Source of the DNA: Candidatus Omnitrophota bacterium
Lineage (GTDB): Bacteria > Omnitrophota > Gorgyraeia > Duberdicusellales > 4484-171
Reading direction: 5' to 3'
Assembly: GCA_021735105.1 (NCBI GenBank)
Contig: JAIPHS010000046.1
Location: forward strand, 1-7,472
DNA: 7,472 nucleotides
Shown: positions 1 to 6,509 of the stretch, piece by piece
How positions within the stretch are numbered: position 1 is the stretch's first letter
How the letters are laid out: every line of letters starts with the position of its first letter
Made by a program: the position numbers and the translations under genes
Notes under the pieces: generated by a model
What the model saw: only the letters and a program-made list of their open reading frames with translations
What the model was told of the DNA's origin: nothing
Databases searched by the model: none

Positions 1-471
1 TTAAATGGTTTTTCCAAAGGCCATGCTATGACCGGTTTTCGAGTTGGCTTTGCTTGTGGAGATTCTAAGATTATTCAAGCTATGGCTAAAATACACTCTT
101 ATTCTATAATGTGCGGGCCGGTTATATCACAAGTGGCAGCTATAGAGGCTCTATTGGCAAAGAGAGAAGTTGTTGATATGAAGTCTCAATATATGCGAAG
201 AAGGGATTTTTTGGTAAAAGAACTAAATAGATTAGGCCTTTTTACTTTGCTGCCCCAAGGAGCATTTTATTGTTTTGTTTCCTTAAAAAACTTTAAGCTC
301 AATTCATTAGAATTTGCAAAAGGGCTCTTGATGAAAGAAAAAGTGGCGGTTGTTCCTGGATCGGCTTTTGGTAAAAACTATAAAAATTATATCCGCATAT
401 CTTACGCTAACTCTTTAGAGAATCTTAAAGAAGCAATTGTAAGGATAGAAAGATTTTTAAAAAATTTATAA
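1..471 (+). CDS. PLP-dependent aminotransferase class I/II, C-terminal part (5' end outside window)
   Basis: The reading frame is open from base 1, so the gene starts before the window and only the last 156 codons are present. It encodes the C-terminal part of a fold-type I aminotransferase, a cytoplasmic enzyme moving an amino group between an amino acid and a 2-oxo acid through pyridoxal phosphate. The first visible residues read NGFSKGHAMTGFRVGF, the aspartate-aminotransferase subgroup signature. The lysine encoded at 16-18 is the expected Schiff-base residue for PLP, and the Arg in TGFRVG is the usual phosphate contact. Near the C-terminus YIRISYANSLENLKEAI carries the conserved Arg expected to bind the substrate carboxylate. 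The ATG at 28 is internal, because it lies after the catalytic lysine. The family is usually about 390 aa, so some 60% is missing. Substrate (aspartate, aromatic or other) cannot be decided from this part. The next gene follows after 44 nt, suggesting one transcript. Confidence 0.9.
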   Translation, partial: LNGFSKGHAMTGFRVGFACGDSKIIQAMAKIHSYSIMCGPVISQVAAIEALLAKREVVDMKSQYMRRRDFLVKELNRLGLFTLLPQGAFYCFVSLKNFKLNSLEFAKGLLMKEKVAVVPGSAFGKNYKNYIRISYANSLENLKEAIVRIERFLKNL

Positions 472-515
472 ATCCACCAGAGCTTCAATTTATTAAATTT
501 AATCTAGACTAAAAA

Positions 516-2870
516 ATGGCTAAAAAGATATCTATAATTCTAACTATTTTATTCTTTCTAGGTTGTAGTACTGATTTAAATCAAACCAGTTTAACCAATC
601 AGGATTATTTTAGCCAATTAGAAAAAGAGTATAATCATCTATCTAAAAAATACCAAAAAAAATTAAAGAAAAACCCCGGTAATAAAGAATTACGGATAAA
701 TTTAGCTAAAGCCTACTATAGTTTTAGAGACTATAAAAAGATAGAAGACATATTGAGCGGCATAGATAGCGATAAAGCAAAGGTGCTTTTAGCCAAGGCT
801 TTAGTCAAACAAAAAAAATACGATCAGGCCATAGAAGCTTATCAAACAATAATAAATAATCTAGAGGATCCGGAAGGATTGTTTTTATATGGAGAGGTTC
901 TTGAGAAAAAGAATCTTTTTCCTAAAGCTATCGAAATATATGCTAAAGTTAAAAAACCTTACGCTGCGGCAGCTCGTAAAAAAATTAAATCTATACAAAA
1001 GAAGATAGAAAATATTTTTCCTGAAAATGTTAAAAAATTATCGCAACAGGCAGCTAGTTTTGTTGCGAAAATAGAAGATGAAGCAGCCATAATACTTTCA
1101 GTTGATGAGTCAATTGAAATTTTACCAAATCATACCTCTGTATCTACTGTCCATGTTGTGAAACAAGTTTTAAAAGAAAGAGGTAAAGAATTAGCTGAAG
1201 TAAAAATTGGTTACGATTCAACTTATGAAAAGATTGAGCTTGAATATGCTAGAACAATAACCAGGCAGGCAAAAGTAGTTTATGCTGGAGCTGAAAATAT
1301 TCGCGATGTAAGCAGGTATCTTGATTTCCCGCTTTATAGTAATTCCCGGGCATTTATTATATCTATGCCGGCGGTTGATATAGGATCTTACCTAGAATAT
1401 AAGGTTAAAATTTATTCTTCAAAATTAGCGGCCAAAGATAACTTTAATTTTATTTATCGGCTTCAAGAGAAATATCCGATATTCAAAGCTGGTTTTAAGC
1501 TCATAGTTCCCAAGAATAAGGAAGTTAATATTAAATATTTTAACCAAAATCAAGCTAAAGGCATTAATCTTGAGCCGAGTTTAAGCCAAAAGCCTGAAAA
1601 AAAGGTCTATAGCTGGAAGTTTAAAGAGTTAAATTCGATAGTGCCTGAATATAATATGCCGCCTTATTCTTATATTAATCCTGCAATTTTAATTTCTAGT
1701 TTTTCTTCTTGGCAGGAAGTTTATAATTGGTGGTTTTTTCTCTATGCTGATAAATTAAAAATAAATGATGAGATGGATAAAGTGTTAAAAGAGTTAATTA
1801 AAGATAAAGAAACTTCTCACCAAAAGGCAAAAGCTATCTATGAATATGTGGCTAAAGATATTCGTTATGTAGCAGTTGAATATGGTGATAGTGGATATGA
1901 GCCGCACTCAGCCAGTGAGGTTTTTGTTAATAAATACGGAGATTGCAAAGACCAAGCTGTTCTTTTGACGGCTTTAATGCAGGAGGCCGGTTTGGATGCT
2001 TATCCTGTGCTTATCTCTACTCGGAGCAGCTATCCAATTGATAAAAGTTTTCCCTCAATTAATTTTAACCATGCCATAGCAGCTGTACGCATTGATGGTA
2101 AATTTATATTTATCGACCCTACTTCAAACACTACTCCTTTTGGCCAGATACCTTTATCTGACCAGGATAGAACAATTCTTTTATTTTTAGAAGAAGGTTA
2201 CAAGATTTTAAAAACTTCTTCTAGTAAAGATAGCGGTATAGATTATCTAATGGAGATTGATATTGCAAAATCAGAAAATGCGAGAATAAAACGAAGAGTA
2301 TCTCCAAAAGGTTATTTTGCTTCAAGCTATAGGGGTTATCTAAAATACAGTCATCCTTCAAGGATTAAAGAAGATATTAGCCAAAAAATGGTAGAGATAT
2401 CATCTTTTTCTCGTCTTATTGATTTAAATATCGAAAATGAAAAAGATTTAGATAAAAATCCCATGTTGGAATATGCCTTTGCTGCTGATAATTTTTTAAG
2501 TCCTTCCGGATCTTTACGTGTCTTAAAACCTTTGAATCAATTTGATTTTAAGGCTAGTTTGATTAGCAAAAAAACAAGAGATTTTCCTATAGATTTCGGA
2601 GGTATATTTTCTAAAAAAGCTGAAATTAAGGTTAATTTGCCCTCTAATATAGAGGTAAAATATTTACCTGATTCAAGACATTTTGAAAACAAATGGCTAA
2701 GCCTAGAGACAGCTTATAAAACAGCCGAAAAAACTATTAATTTTTCTCAAAAGTTTTTAATAAAGAAAAGGTTTGTCACAGAAGATGAATATCAGGATTT
2801 TAAGGAGAAATTTAAAGAAATACTTTATTATTTAAAAGGACAGGTAATTCTAGAAACGAAAGAGAAATAA
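516..2870 (+). CDS. Lipoprotein with TPR-like region, DUF3857 and transglutaminase-like domain
   Basis: Predicted exported lipoprotein of 784 aa. A short basic N-terminus and hydrophobic core end in a lipobox (FFLGC) with the lipidated Cys at residue 17; Ser at +2 argues for outer-membrane placement if Lol-type rules apply. Residues about 30-165 are helical and TPR-like (for example AKALVKQKKYDQAIEAYQ). Residues about 185-375 resemble DUF3857, a beta-rich domain that typically precedes a transglutaminase-like domain. Residues about 430-540 form that domain: Cys477 in YGDCKDQA, His519 in NFNHAIAAV and Asp534 in FIDPTS make an intact Cys-His-Asp triad, so the papain-like fold is probably active as protease, amidase or acyltransferase. 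The remaining C-terminal part is probably beta-rich, as in DUF3858-type tails. The ATG at 516 is supported by the signal peptide, although no clear Shine-Dalgarno precedes it. The next gene begins 10 nt after the stop codon. The substrate is unknown; a role in envelope or exopolysaccharide biology is inference. Confidence 0.88.
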   Translation: MAKKISIILTILFFLGCSTDLNQTSLTNQDYFSQLEKEYNHLSKKYQKKLKKNPGNKELRINLAKAYYSFRDYKKIEDILSGIDSDKAKVLLAKALVKQKKYDQAIEAYQTIINNLEDPEGLFLYGEVLEKKNLFPKAIEIYAKVKKPYAAAARKKIKSIQKKIENIFPENVKKLSQQAASFVAKIEDEAAIILSVDESIEILPNHTSVSTVHVVKQVLKERGKELAEVKIGYDSTYEKIELEYARTITRQAKVVYAGAENIRDVSRYLDFPLYSNSRAFIISMPAVDIGSYLEYKVKIYSSKLAAKDNFNFIYRLQEKYPIFKAGFKLIVPKNKEVNIKYFNQNQAKGINLEPSLSQKPEKKVYSWKFKELNSIVPEYNMPPYSYINPAILISSFSSWQEVYNWWFFLYADKLKINDEMDKVLKELIKDKETSHQKAKAIYEYVAKDIRYVAVEYGDSGYEPHSASEVFVNKYGDCKDQAVLLTALMQEAGLDAYPVLISTRSSYPIDKSFPSINFNHAIAAVRIDGKFIFIDPTSNTTPFGQIPLSDQDRTILLFLEEGYKILKTSSSKDSGIDYLMEIDIAKSENARIKRRVSPKGYFASSYRGYLKYSHPSRIKEDISQKMVEISSFSRLIDLNIENEKDLDKNPMLEYAFAADNFLSPSGSLRVLKPLNQFDFKASLISKKTRDFPIDFGGIFSKKAEIKVNLPSNIEVKYLPDSRHFENKWLSLETAYKTAEKTINFSQKFLIKKRFVTEDEYQDFKEKFKEILYYLKGQVILETKEK

Positions 2871-2872
2871 AT

Positions 2873-2878
2873 GGTGAT
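2873..2878 (+). promoter_or_regulatory. Ribosome binding site GGTGAT fixing the start of the PilZ gene
   Basis: GGTGAT matches the downstream half of the extended Shine-Dalgarno sequence (AAGGAGGTGATC). It is placed so that the ATG at 2881 sits at normal distance. This favours ATG 2881 over the TTG codon at 2878, which lies immediately before it in frame and overlaps the site. Confidence 0.5.
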
Positions 2879-2880
2879 TG

Positions 2881-4887
2881 ATGGCAGAAAATAATCGAAG
2901 AAAATATATAAGGCTTTCTACTGTTTTACCGGTAGAGTTTTTTATAGCTGATAAAAATGGAAAAAAAATTACTCCTTGGATTCAGGGGTTTACCCATAAT
3001 ATTGGCAAAGAAGGGATATGCCTTATAGTCAATGATCTTTGGTGGGGTTTTTGGGATAAATTTAATCAGGATAAAAACAAAATTTTTCTCCGAATCAAAC
3101 TCCCCTTTAAAAAAGAATCTTTATTTTTAGAAGCAACTATTAAATGGAAAGAATCAAAAGAATTAAAAAAATTTAAGCAATATGGAGTTGGGCTGGAATT
3201 TATAACTTCTAAAAAAAAGAAAGCAGAAAAAAAGAAAGCAGGTTCAATATTTAGATTTGCGATATTTAAAAAGGTAGTGCCGGCAGCGGTTATATTAATT
3301 TTAATTAGTTTTGCTTTATTTTCATCATTTCTATTCTGGGAAACAAACCGCCTAGCCGAAGAAAACCGCCGTCTTGTAAGCGACCATATAGAGATATTAC
3401 AGAAAAACTCTTTTCTTAGCCAAAGCCTAGAAGAAAATAAGCAGGCACAGGAATTTCTTGAAAAAAGAAAACAACAACTGGACCAAAAGATAGCCAGCTT
3501 AGAAGAAAATATCTTTAACCTAAAAACAGAATATCAAAAACTTAAAGGAATCCGGGGAAAAAACCAACAGCAATCTTTAGAATTAACTGTTTTGGAGGAA
3601 AAATTAAACCAATATAATAAACAATTGGATTCTTTAAAAAGAGAAAATGAATTTTTAAAAGAAAAGATAAAAGAAAAAGAAAAAGCCGCTGTTCAAATTG
3701 AAGAAGAAACCCAAAAAATAAAAGAGATAAAACATCAGGTTAGAAAAAAAGTAATAGCGGGGATGTATGATTGGATTAAACATCGCCAAAATTTAATCAA
3801 AGGTTTAGTATTAAGTTATGAAGGCGATAGCAGCCTAAAAGAAGTTTGTTTTAGTTATGATCAGGCTTTGGCAGTTTTTGTTTTCCTTAATAATGGAGAA
3901 ATAAAAAGGGCTGAAAGAATTTTAGATTTTTACCTTCAACAAATTAACCAAAGCAAAAAAATATATAATGCTTACTTTACAGATGGTGGAGTCTTTGAGT
4001 ATGTGCTTCATAGTGGGCCCCAAGTTTGGATTGGCCTTGCAGCTTTAAACTATAGAGAGATGACAAAAAGTAAAAAGTATACTAAGATTGCCAAAGAAGT
4101 AGGAGATTTTTTAATTAGAATGCAAGATGAGGAAGGCGGCATTTTTGGAGGCCCGAAGGATAGCTGGTATTCTACAGAGCATAATTTAGATGCCTATGCT
4201 TTTTTTAGACTGCTTTATAAACAAACTGGAAAGAGAAAATATAAAGAAATTGCTGATAAAATTAAAAGATGGATTTCTAGGTATTCTTATACCAAACACA
4301 AAGTGCCAATAAACAGAGGTAAAGGAGATGCTACCATAGCTACCGATACCTATACTTGGTCTGTAACAGCATTAGGGCCGGAAACTTTATATTCAATGGG
4401 GATGGATTCCGAAGAGATTCTAGAGTTTGCGGAAAAAAATTGTAAAGTTACTGTTAATTTTGAATATAATAACAGAAAAATAAAGGTTGAAGGGTTTGAC
4501 TTTGCTAAGATGAAACATTCGGCTCGAGGCGGTGTTATTTCTGGAGAGTGGACTGCTCAGATGATTTTGGCTTATGAGGTAATGGCTGATTATTTCAAGC
4601 AAAAAGACTCAAAAAAATATAGAAAGTATTTAGAAAAAGCCTATTATTATTCTAATCAACTGCAAAAGATGATGATAACTTCTCCCTCTCGGGCCGGAAG
4701 AGTGGAGCCTTGCCTCCCCTATGCTTCTAGCCCTTATGTTGATACCGGTCATGGCTGGCGAACCCCCCGGGGCAGGCGAACCGGTTCTTTAGCCTCAACA
4801 GCTTATTTTCTTATAGCTTATAATGGTTACAATCCTCTTAGAGGAGAATTTATAGAGGTATCGCTTAAAAGTGAAAATGAAAAATAA
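2881..4887 (+). CDS. PilZ domain - membrane span - coiled coil - alpha/alpha-toroid (glycosidase-like) fusion protein
   Basis: Protein of 668 aa, four parts (numbering from ATG 2881). Residues about 5-110 are a PilZ-like domain: RRKYIR (6-11) gives the RxxxR c-di-GMP arm and THNIGKEG (39-45) matches the second motif (D/N)xSxxG, except that Gly42 replaces Ser. A lysine-rich stretch (111-119) then precedes one hydrophobic span at about 132-153, so the positive-inside rule puts PilZ in the cytoplasm and the rest outside. Residues about 155-290 are a long Glu/Lys/Gln coiled coil. Residues about 295-655 look like an alpha/alpha toroid of the six-hairpin glycosidase type: SYDQALAVFVF, SGPQVWIGLAALNY, STEHNLDAYAFF (Glu433, Asp437), TDTYTWSVTALGPE and GSLASTAYFLIAYNGYNP. 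Such domains often act on polysaccharides, but I cannot name the substrate or catalytic residues. It lies between the lipoprotein gene and era, overlapping the latter. I infer a c-di-GMP-tuned envelope or exopolysaccharide protein. Confidence 0.82.
   Translation: MAENNRRKYIRLSTVLPVEFFIADKNGKKITPWIQGFTHNIGKEGICLIVNDLWWGFWDKFNQDKNKIFLRIKLPFKKESLFLEATIKWKESKELKKFKQYGVGLEFITSKKKKAEKKKAGSIFRFAIFKKVVPAAVILILISFALFSSFLFWETNRLAEENRRLVSDHIEILQKNSFLSQSLEENKQAQEFLEKRKQQLDQKIASLEENIFNLKTEYQKLKGIRGKNQQQSLELTVLEEKLNQYNKQLDSLKRENEFLKEKIKEKEKAAVQIEEETQKIKEIKHQVRKKVIAGMYDWIKHRQNLIKGLVLSYEGDSSLKEVCFSYDQALAVFVFLNNGEIKRAERILDFYLQQINQSKKIYNAYFTDGGVFEYVLHSGPQVWIGLAALNYREMTKSKKYTKIAKEVGDFLIRMQDEEGGIFGGPKDSWYSTEHNLDAYAFFRLLYKQTGKRKYKEIADKIKRWISRYSYTKHKVPINRGKGDATIATDTYTWSVTALGPETLYSMGMDSEEILEFAEKNCKVTVNFEYNNRKIKVEGFDFAKMKHSARGGVISGEWTAQMILAYEVMADYFKQKDSKKYRKYLEKAYYYSNQLQKMMITSPSRAGRVEPCLPYASSPYVDTGHGWRTPRGRRTGSLASTAYFLIAYNGYNPLRGEFIEVSLKSENEK
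3212..3241 (+). repeat. Perfect 15-bp tandem duplication inside the PilZ gene
   Basis: AAAAAAAGAAAGCAG occurs twice back to back (3212-3226 and 3227-3241). The length is five codons, so the frame is kept, and it encodes the lysine-rich KKKKAEKKKA stretch just before the membrane span. It looks like a slippage or unequal-exchange duplication that extended the cytoplasmic linker. The preceding run of eight A is also a site where sequencing or replication slippage could occur. Confidence 0.8.
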
Positions 4888-5791
4888 ACAATTTAAATCG
4901 GGTTTTATAACAATTCTAGGCAGGCCGAATGTTGGCAAATCAACTCTGCTCAACGCTGTTTTAGGCCAAAAAATTAGTATTGTTTCGCCCATTCCTCAAA
5001 CCACTCGTTTCCAATTAAAAGGAATATTAAACCAGCAAAATTCACAGATTGTATTTGTCGATACCCCCGGGATTCATCTTTTTAAAGAAAAGTTTGCTTA
5101 CCATCTTAATAAAGTTTCTTTAGCTTCGCTGGTTGAAATAGATTTAATTTTATACGTGGTAGATGTAAGTAGGCCGCCGGGCCAAGAAGAAAAGAAGATA
5201 ATAGACGTAGCAACTCGGCAAAAAAGTAAAGTAGTTATGGTTTTAAATAAAAGTGATTTAGGCAGAAAATATTTAAATGATTATATTGAGTTATGGCAGG
5301 GAAAAATAGAAAATATACAAACTCAGGACCCTTTGATTTATTATATTCCTGTTTCAGCTAAGACAGGAAAAAATATCGAGAAACTAAAAGATGTCTTATT
5401 AGAATTAACCCCCGAAGGGCATCCTTTTTACGATAAAGATACTTCAACTGATTTTCCTGATAAATATCGCGCCGCAGATATAATCAGAGAAAAATTATTT
5501 TTAAAAACCAAACAAGAAATTCCGCATTCAATTGCAGTTGAAATAAAAGAAATCCAAGAAAAAGAAAGAAGTGTTTATGTTTTAGCTCATATATATATTC
5601 AGAGAAGTTCACAAAAAAAAATTATTATTGGCAAAGACGGAGGATTGCTTAAAGAAGTCGGAACCGAGGCCCGATCTGATCTAGAAAATATTTATAAGAA
5701 AAAAATCTATCTGGATTTATGGGTAAAAATCGAAAAAGAGTGGCAAAACAATAGCAGAATTTTGCAAGATTTAGGCTACTGGATAAAATAA
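4877..5791 (+). CDS. era: GTPase Era
   Basis: Era is a membrane-peripheral GTPase that binds the 3' end of 16S rRNA and helps 30S subunit maturation. From ATG 4877 the protein is 304 aa, the normal family length. All G motifs are present: GRPNVGKST (15-23, P-loop), QTTR (41-44, switch I), DTPG (62-65), NKSD (124-127) and SAK (160-162). The C-terminal part has the Era hallmark ADIIREKLFLKTKQEIPHS and a KH domain with the loop IIGKDGGLLKEVG. The alternative GTG at 4871 adds two residues and is better spaced from a GAGG at 4855-4858 (12 nt). ATG 4877 gives the same distance to the GFI..GRPNVGKS segment as E. coli Era, so I prefer it with modest certainty. The gene overlaps the preceding stop codon by 11 nt (17 with GTG), consistent with translational coupling. 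No convincing terminator hairpin follows it. Confidence 0.97.
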   Translation: MKNKQFKSGFITILGRPNVGKSTLLNAVLGQKISIVSPIPQTTRFQLKGILNQQNSQIVFVDTPGIHLFKEKFAYHLNKVSLASLVEIDLILYVVDVSRPPGQEEKKIIDVATRQKSKVVMVLNKSDLGRKYLNDYIELWQGKIENIQTQDPLIYYIPVSAKTGKNIEKLKDVLLELTPEGHPFYDKDTSTDFPDKYRAADIIREKLFLKTKQEIPHSIAVEIKEIQEKERSVYVLAHIYIQRSSQKKIIIGKDGGLLKEVGTEARSDLENIYKKKIYLDLWVKIEKEWQNNSRILQDLGYWIK

Positions 5792-5807
5792 GGGGTCAGG
5801 CCTCCAC

Positions 5808-5823
5808 TCTTGACAAAAACCCG
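5808..5823 (+). repeat. 16-bp direct repeat, left copy
   Basis: TCTTGACAAAAACCCG is repeated perfectly at 5898-5913, exactly 90 bp downstream, so the pair brackets the first copy of the 79-bp repeat. It contains a consensus TTGACA, but no good -10 box lies downstream here (best is TATTCA at 5833-5838). Confidence 0.85.
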
Positions 5824-5825
5824 AG

Positions 5826-5904
5826 AAACCTTTATTCAACCCCCGCAGTTAACAGGAATAGGTATTGAATTTATTGGGGTTTTATGATATAAATTTATCT
5901 TGAC
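5826..5904 (+). repeat. 79-bp intergenic repeat, copy 1
   Basis: The sequence from AAACCTTTATTCAACCCC to ATCTTGAC recurs at 6510-6588 in the same orientation with one difference (T at 5888, C at 6572). No open reading frame of useful size lies in it. Internal structure is limited: AACCCC (5838-5843) can pair with GGGGTT (5876-5881), ATTCAA (5834-5839) can pair with TTGAAT (5865-5870) as an alternative, and ATAAATTTAT (5889-5898) is a palindrome. The right end supplies the TTGAC of the nitroreductase promoter. It may be a small dispersed element or a shared upstream regulatory module; I do not recognise a named family. Confidence 0.93.
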
Positions 5905-5913
5905 AAAAACCCG
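5898..5913 (+). repeat. 16-bp direct repeat, right copy
   Basis: Second perfect copy of TCTTGACAAAAACCCG. Its first seven bases form the end of the 79-bp repeat and its TTGACA is the proposed -35 box for the nitroreductase gene. Confidence 0.85.
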
Positions 5914-5928
5914 TAGACGTCCTACTTT
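5900..5928 (+). promoter_or_regulatory. Candidate sigma-70 promoter for the nitroreductase gene
   Basis: TTGACA at 5900-5905 is a perfect -35 box. After a 17-bp spacer comes TACTTT (5923-5928), a weak -10 box that keeps the first T, the A and the final T of the consensus. Transcription would start near 5935, leaving a leader of about 30 nt with a strong ribosome site. The -35 box is formed by the right end of the 79-bp repeat. GTAG and CTAC (5913-5916, 5922-5925) form a short imperfect inverted repeat over the spacer. Confidence 0.45.
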
Positions 5929-5953
5929 TAGCCATTTAGGGACACCCTGCAAT

Positions 5954-5960
5954 AAGGAGG
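5954..5960 (+). promoter_or_regulatory. Strong ribosome binding site of the nitroreductase gene
   Basis: AAGGAGG is a near-complete Shine-Dalgarno sequence six nt before ATG 5967. It is far stronger than the sites of the upstream genes, matching a gene with its own leader. A small hairpin, AGGG-ACA-CCCT (5938-5948), lies just before it. Confidence 0.85.
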
Positions 5961-5966
5961 CCGGTA

Positions 5967-6470
5967 ATGGGGAAAGTTGATATATTAAAATTGATAAAAG
6001 AGAGGCGTTCAGTTAGAAAGTTTCAGGATAAAGAAGTGCCTATGCAAACTATAAAAAATTCATTAGAAGCAGCTCGTTGGGCTCCTTCTGGGCTTAATAA
6101 CCAGCCTTGGCGGTTTATGGTAAAGTCTAAACAAGAAAAAGATAAACTTGCTCAATATACGAAATTTGGCCAGGTTGTAAAAGAAGCGGATAAGCTTATT
6201 TTGGTATTTTTAGATAAAAAAAGCTCATATAATTATCAAAAGGATTTAATGGCAATAGGTGCCTGTATTCAAAATATGTTACTCTATGTACATTCTTTAG
6301 GTTTAGGAACTTGTTGGTTGGGAGAAATCCTCAACCAGGCTAAGGAGATAAGCCGAGAACTTCAATTACCCTCCCAGTTAGAATTTGTTGCTGCTATTGC
6401 TCTAGGCGTTCCCGCGGGAGAAGTGAAGCTAACAGGCCGTAGACTCCTAAAAGATTTGACTCTTGTCTAA
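5967..6470 (+). CDS. Nitroreductase-family FMN-dependent oxidoreductase
   Basis: Small flavoprotein of 167 aa, a cytoplasmic and normally dimeric enzyme family using FMN and NAD(P)H to reduce nitro compounds, quinones, enones or flavin-like substrates. Visible family signatures are IKERRSVRKF (10-19), whose arginines contact the FMN phosphate, ARWAPSGLNNQPWRF (36-50) with the Ser/Asn residues that line the flavin, AIGACIQNMLLYVHSLGLGTCWLGE (96-120), and IALGVPAGE (144-152) followed by the terminal Arg pair (158-159). It is at the short end of the family (often 170-220 aa), yet both ends are intact and a strong ribosome site sits six nt before the ATG. The natural substrate cannot be told from sequence. 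It stands alone between two copies of the 79-bp repeat and appears to have its own promoter; the acyl-CoA ligase gene follows behind a separate promoter. No clear terminator hairpin follows it. Confidence 0.93.
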   Translation: MGKVDILKLIKERRSVRKFQDKEVPMQTIKNSLEAARWAPSGLNNQPWRFMVKSKQEKDKLAQYTKFGQVVKEADKLILVFLDKKSSYNYQKDLMAIGACIQNMLLYVHSLGLGTCWLGEILNQAKEISRELQLPSQLEFVAAIALGVPAGEVKLTGRRLLKDLTLV

Positions 6471-6509
6471 ATTTTTCTCACTATGCAACATTTTTGTTGA
6501 CAACACTAA

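Noticed and set aside
492..503. 12-bp palindrome ATTAAATTTAAT between the aminotransferase and lipoprotein genes
   Set aside because: It is purely A/T in AT-rich DNA, with no recognisable -35/-10 pair in the 44-nt gap; chance is the simplest explanation.
2871..2894. ATG at 2871 directly after the lipoprotein stop codon
   Set aside because: Its frame ends after seven codons; the PilZ gene starts in another frame at 2881.
4420..4602. 60-codon open frame on the minus strand inside the PilZ-fusion gene
   Set aside because: It lies wholly within a well-supported gene on the opposite strand, has no ribosome site worth naming and resembles nothing known.
4795..4992. 65-codon open frame on the minus strand across the PilZ-fusion/era junction
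   Set aside because: It is antisense to the conserved N-terminus of Era and is a shadow of that coding sequence.
5810..5838. Promoter at the left TTGACA of the first repeat copy
   Set aside because: The best hexamer at 17 bp, TATTCA, has only three consensus matches, and the corresponding position in copy 2 has no suitable -10 box.
5838..5885. Rho-independent terminator after era formed by AACCCC and GGGGTT followed by TTTAT
   Set aside because: The stem is six base pairs around a loop of about 32 nt, the T-run is short, and an alternative pairing competes; too weak to call.
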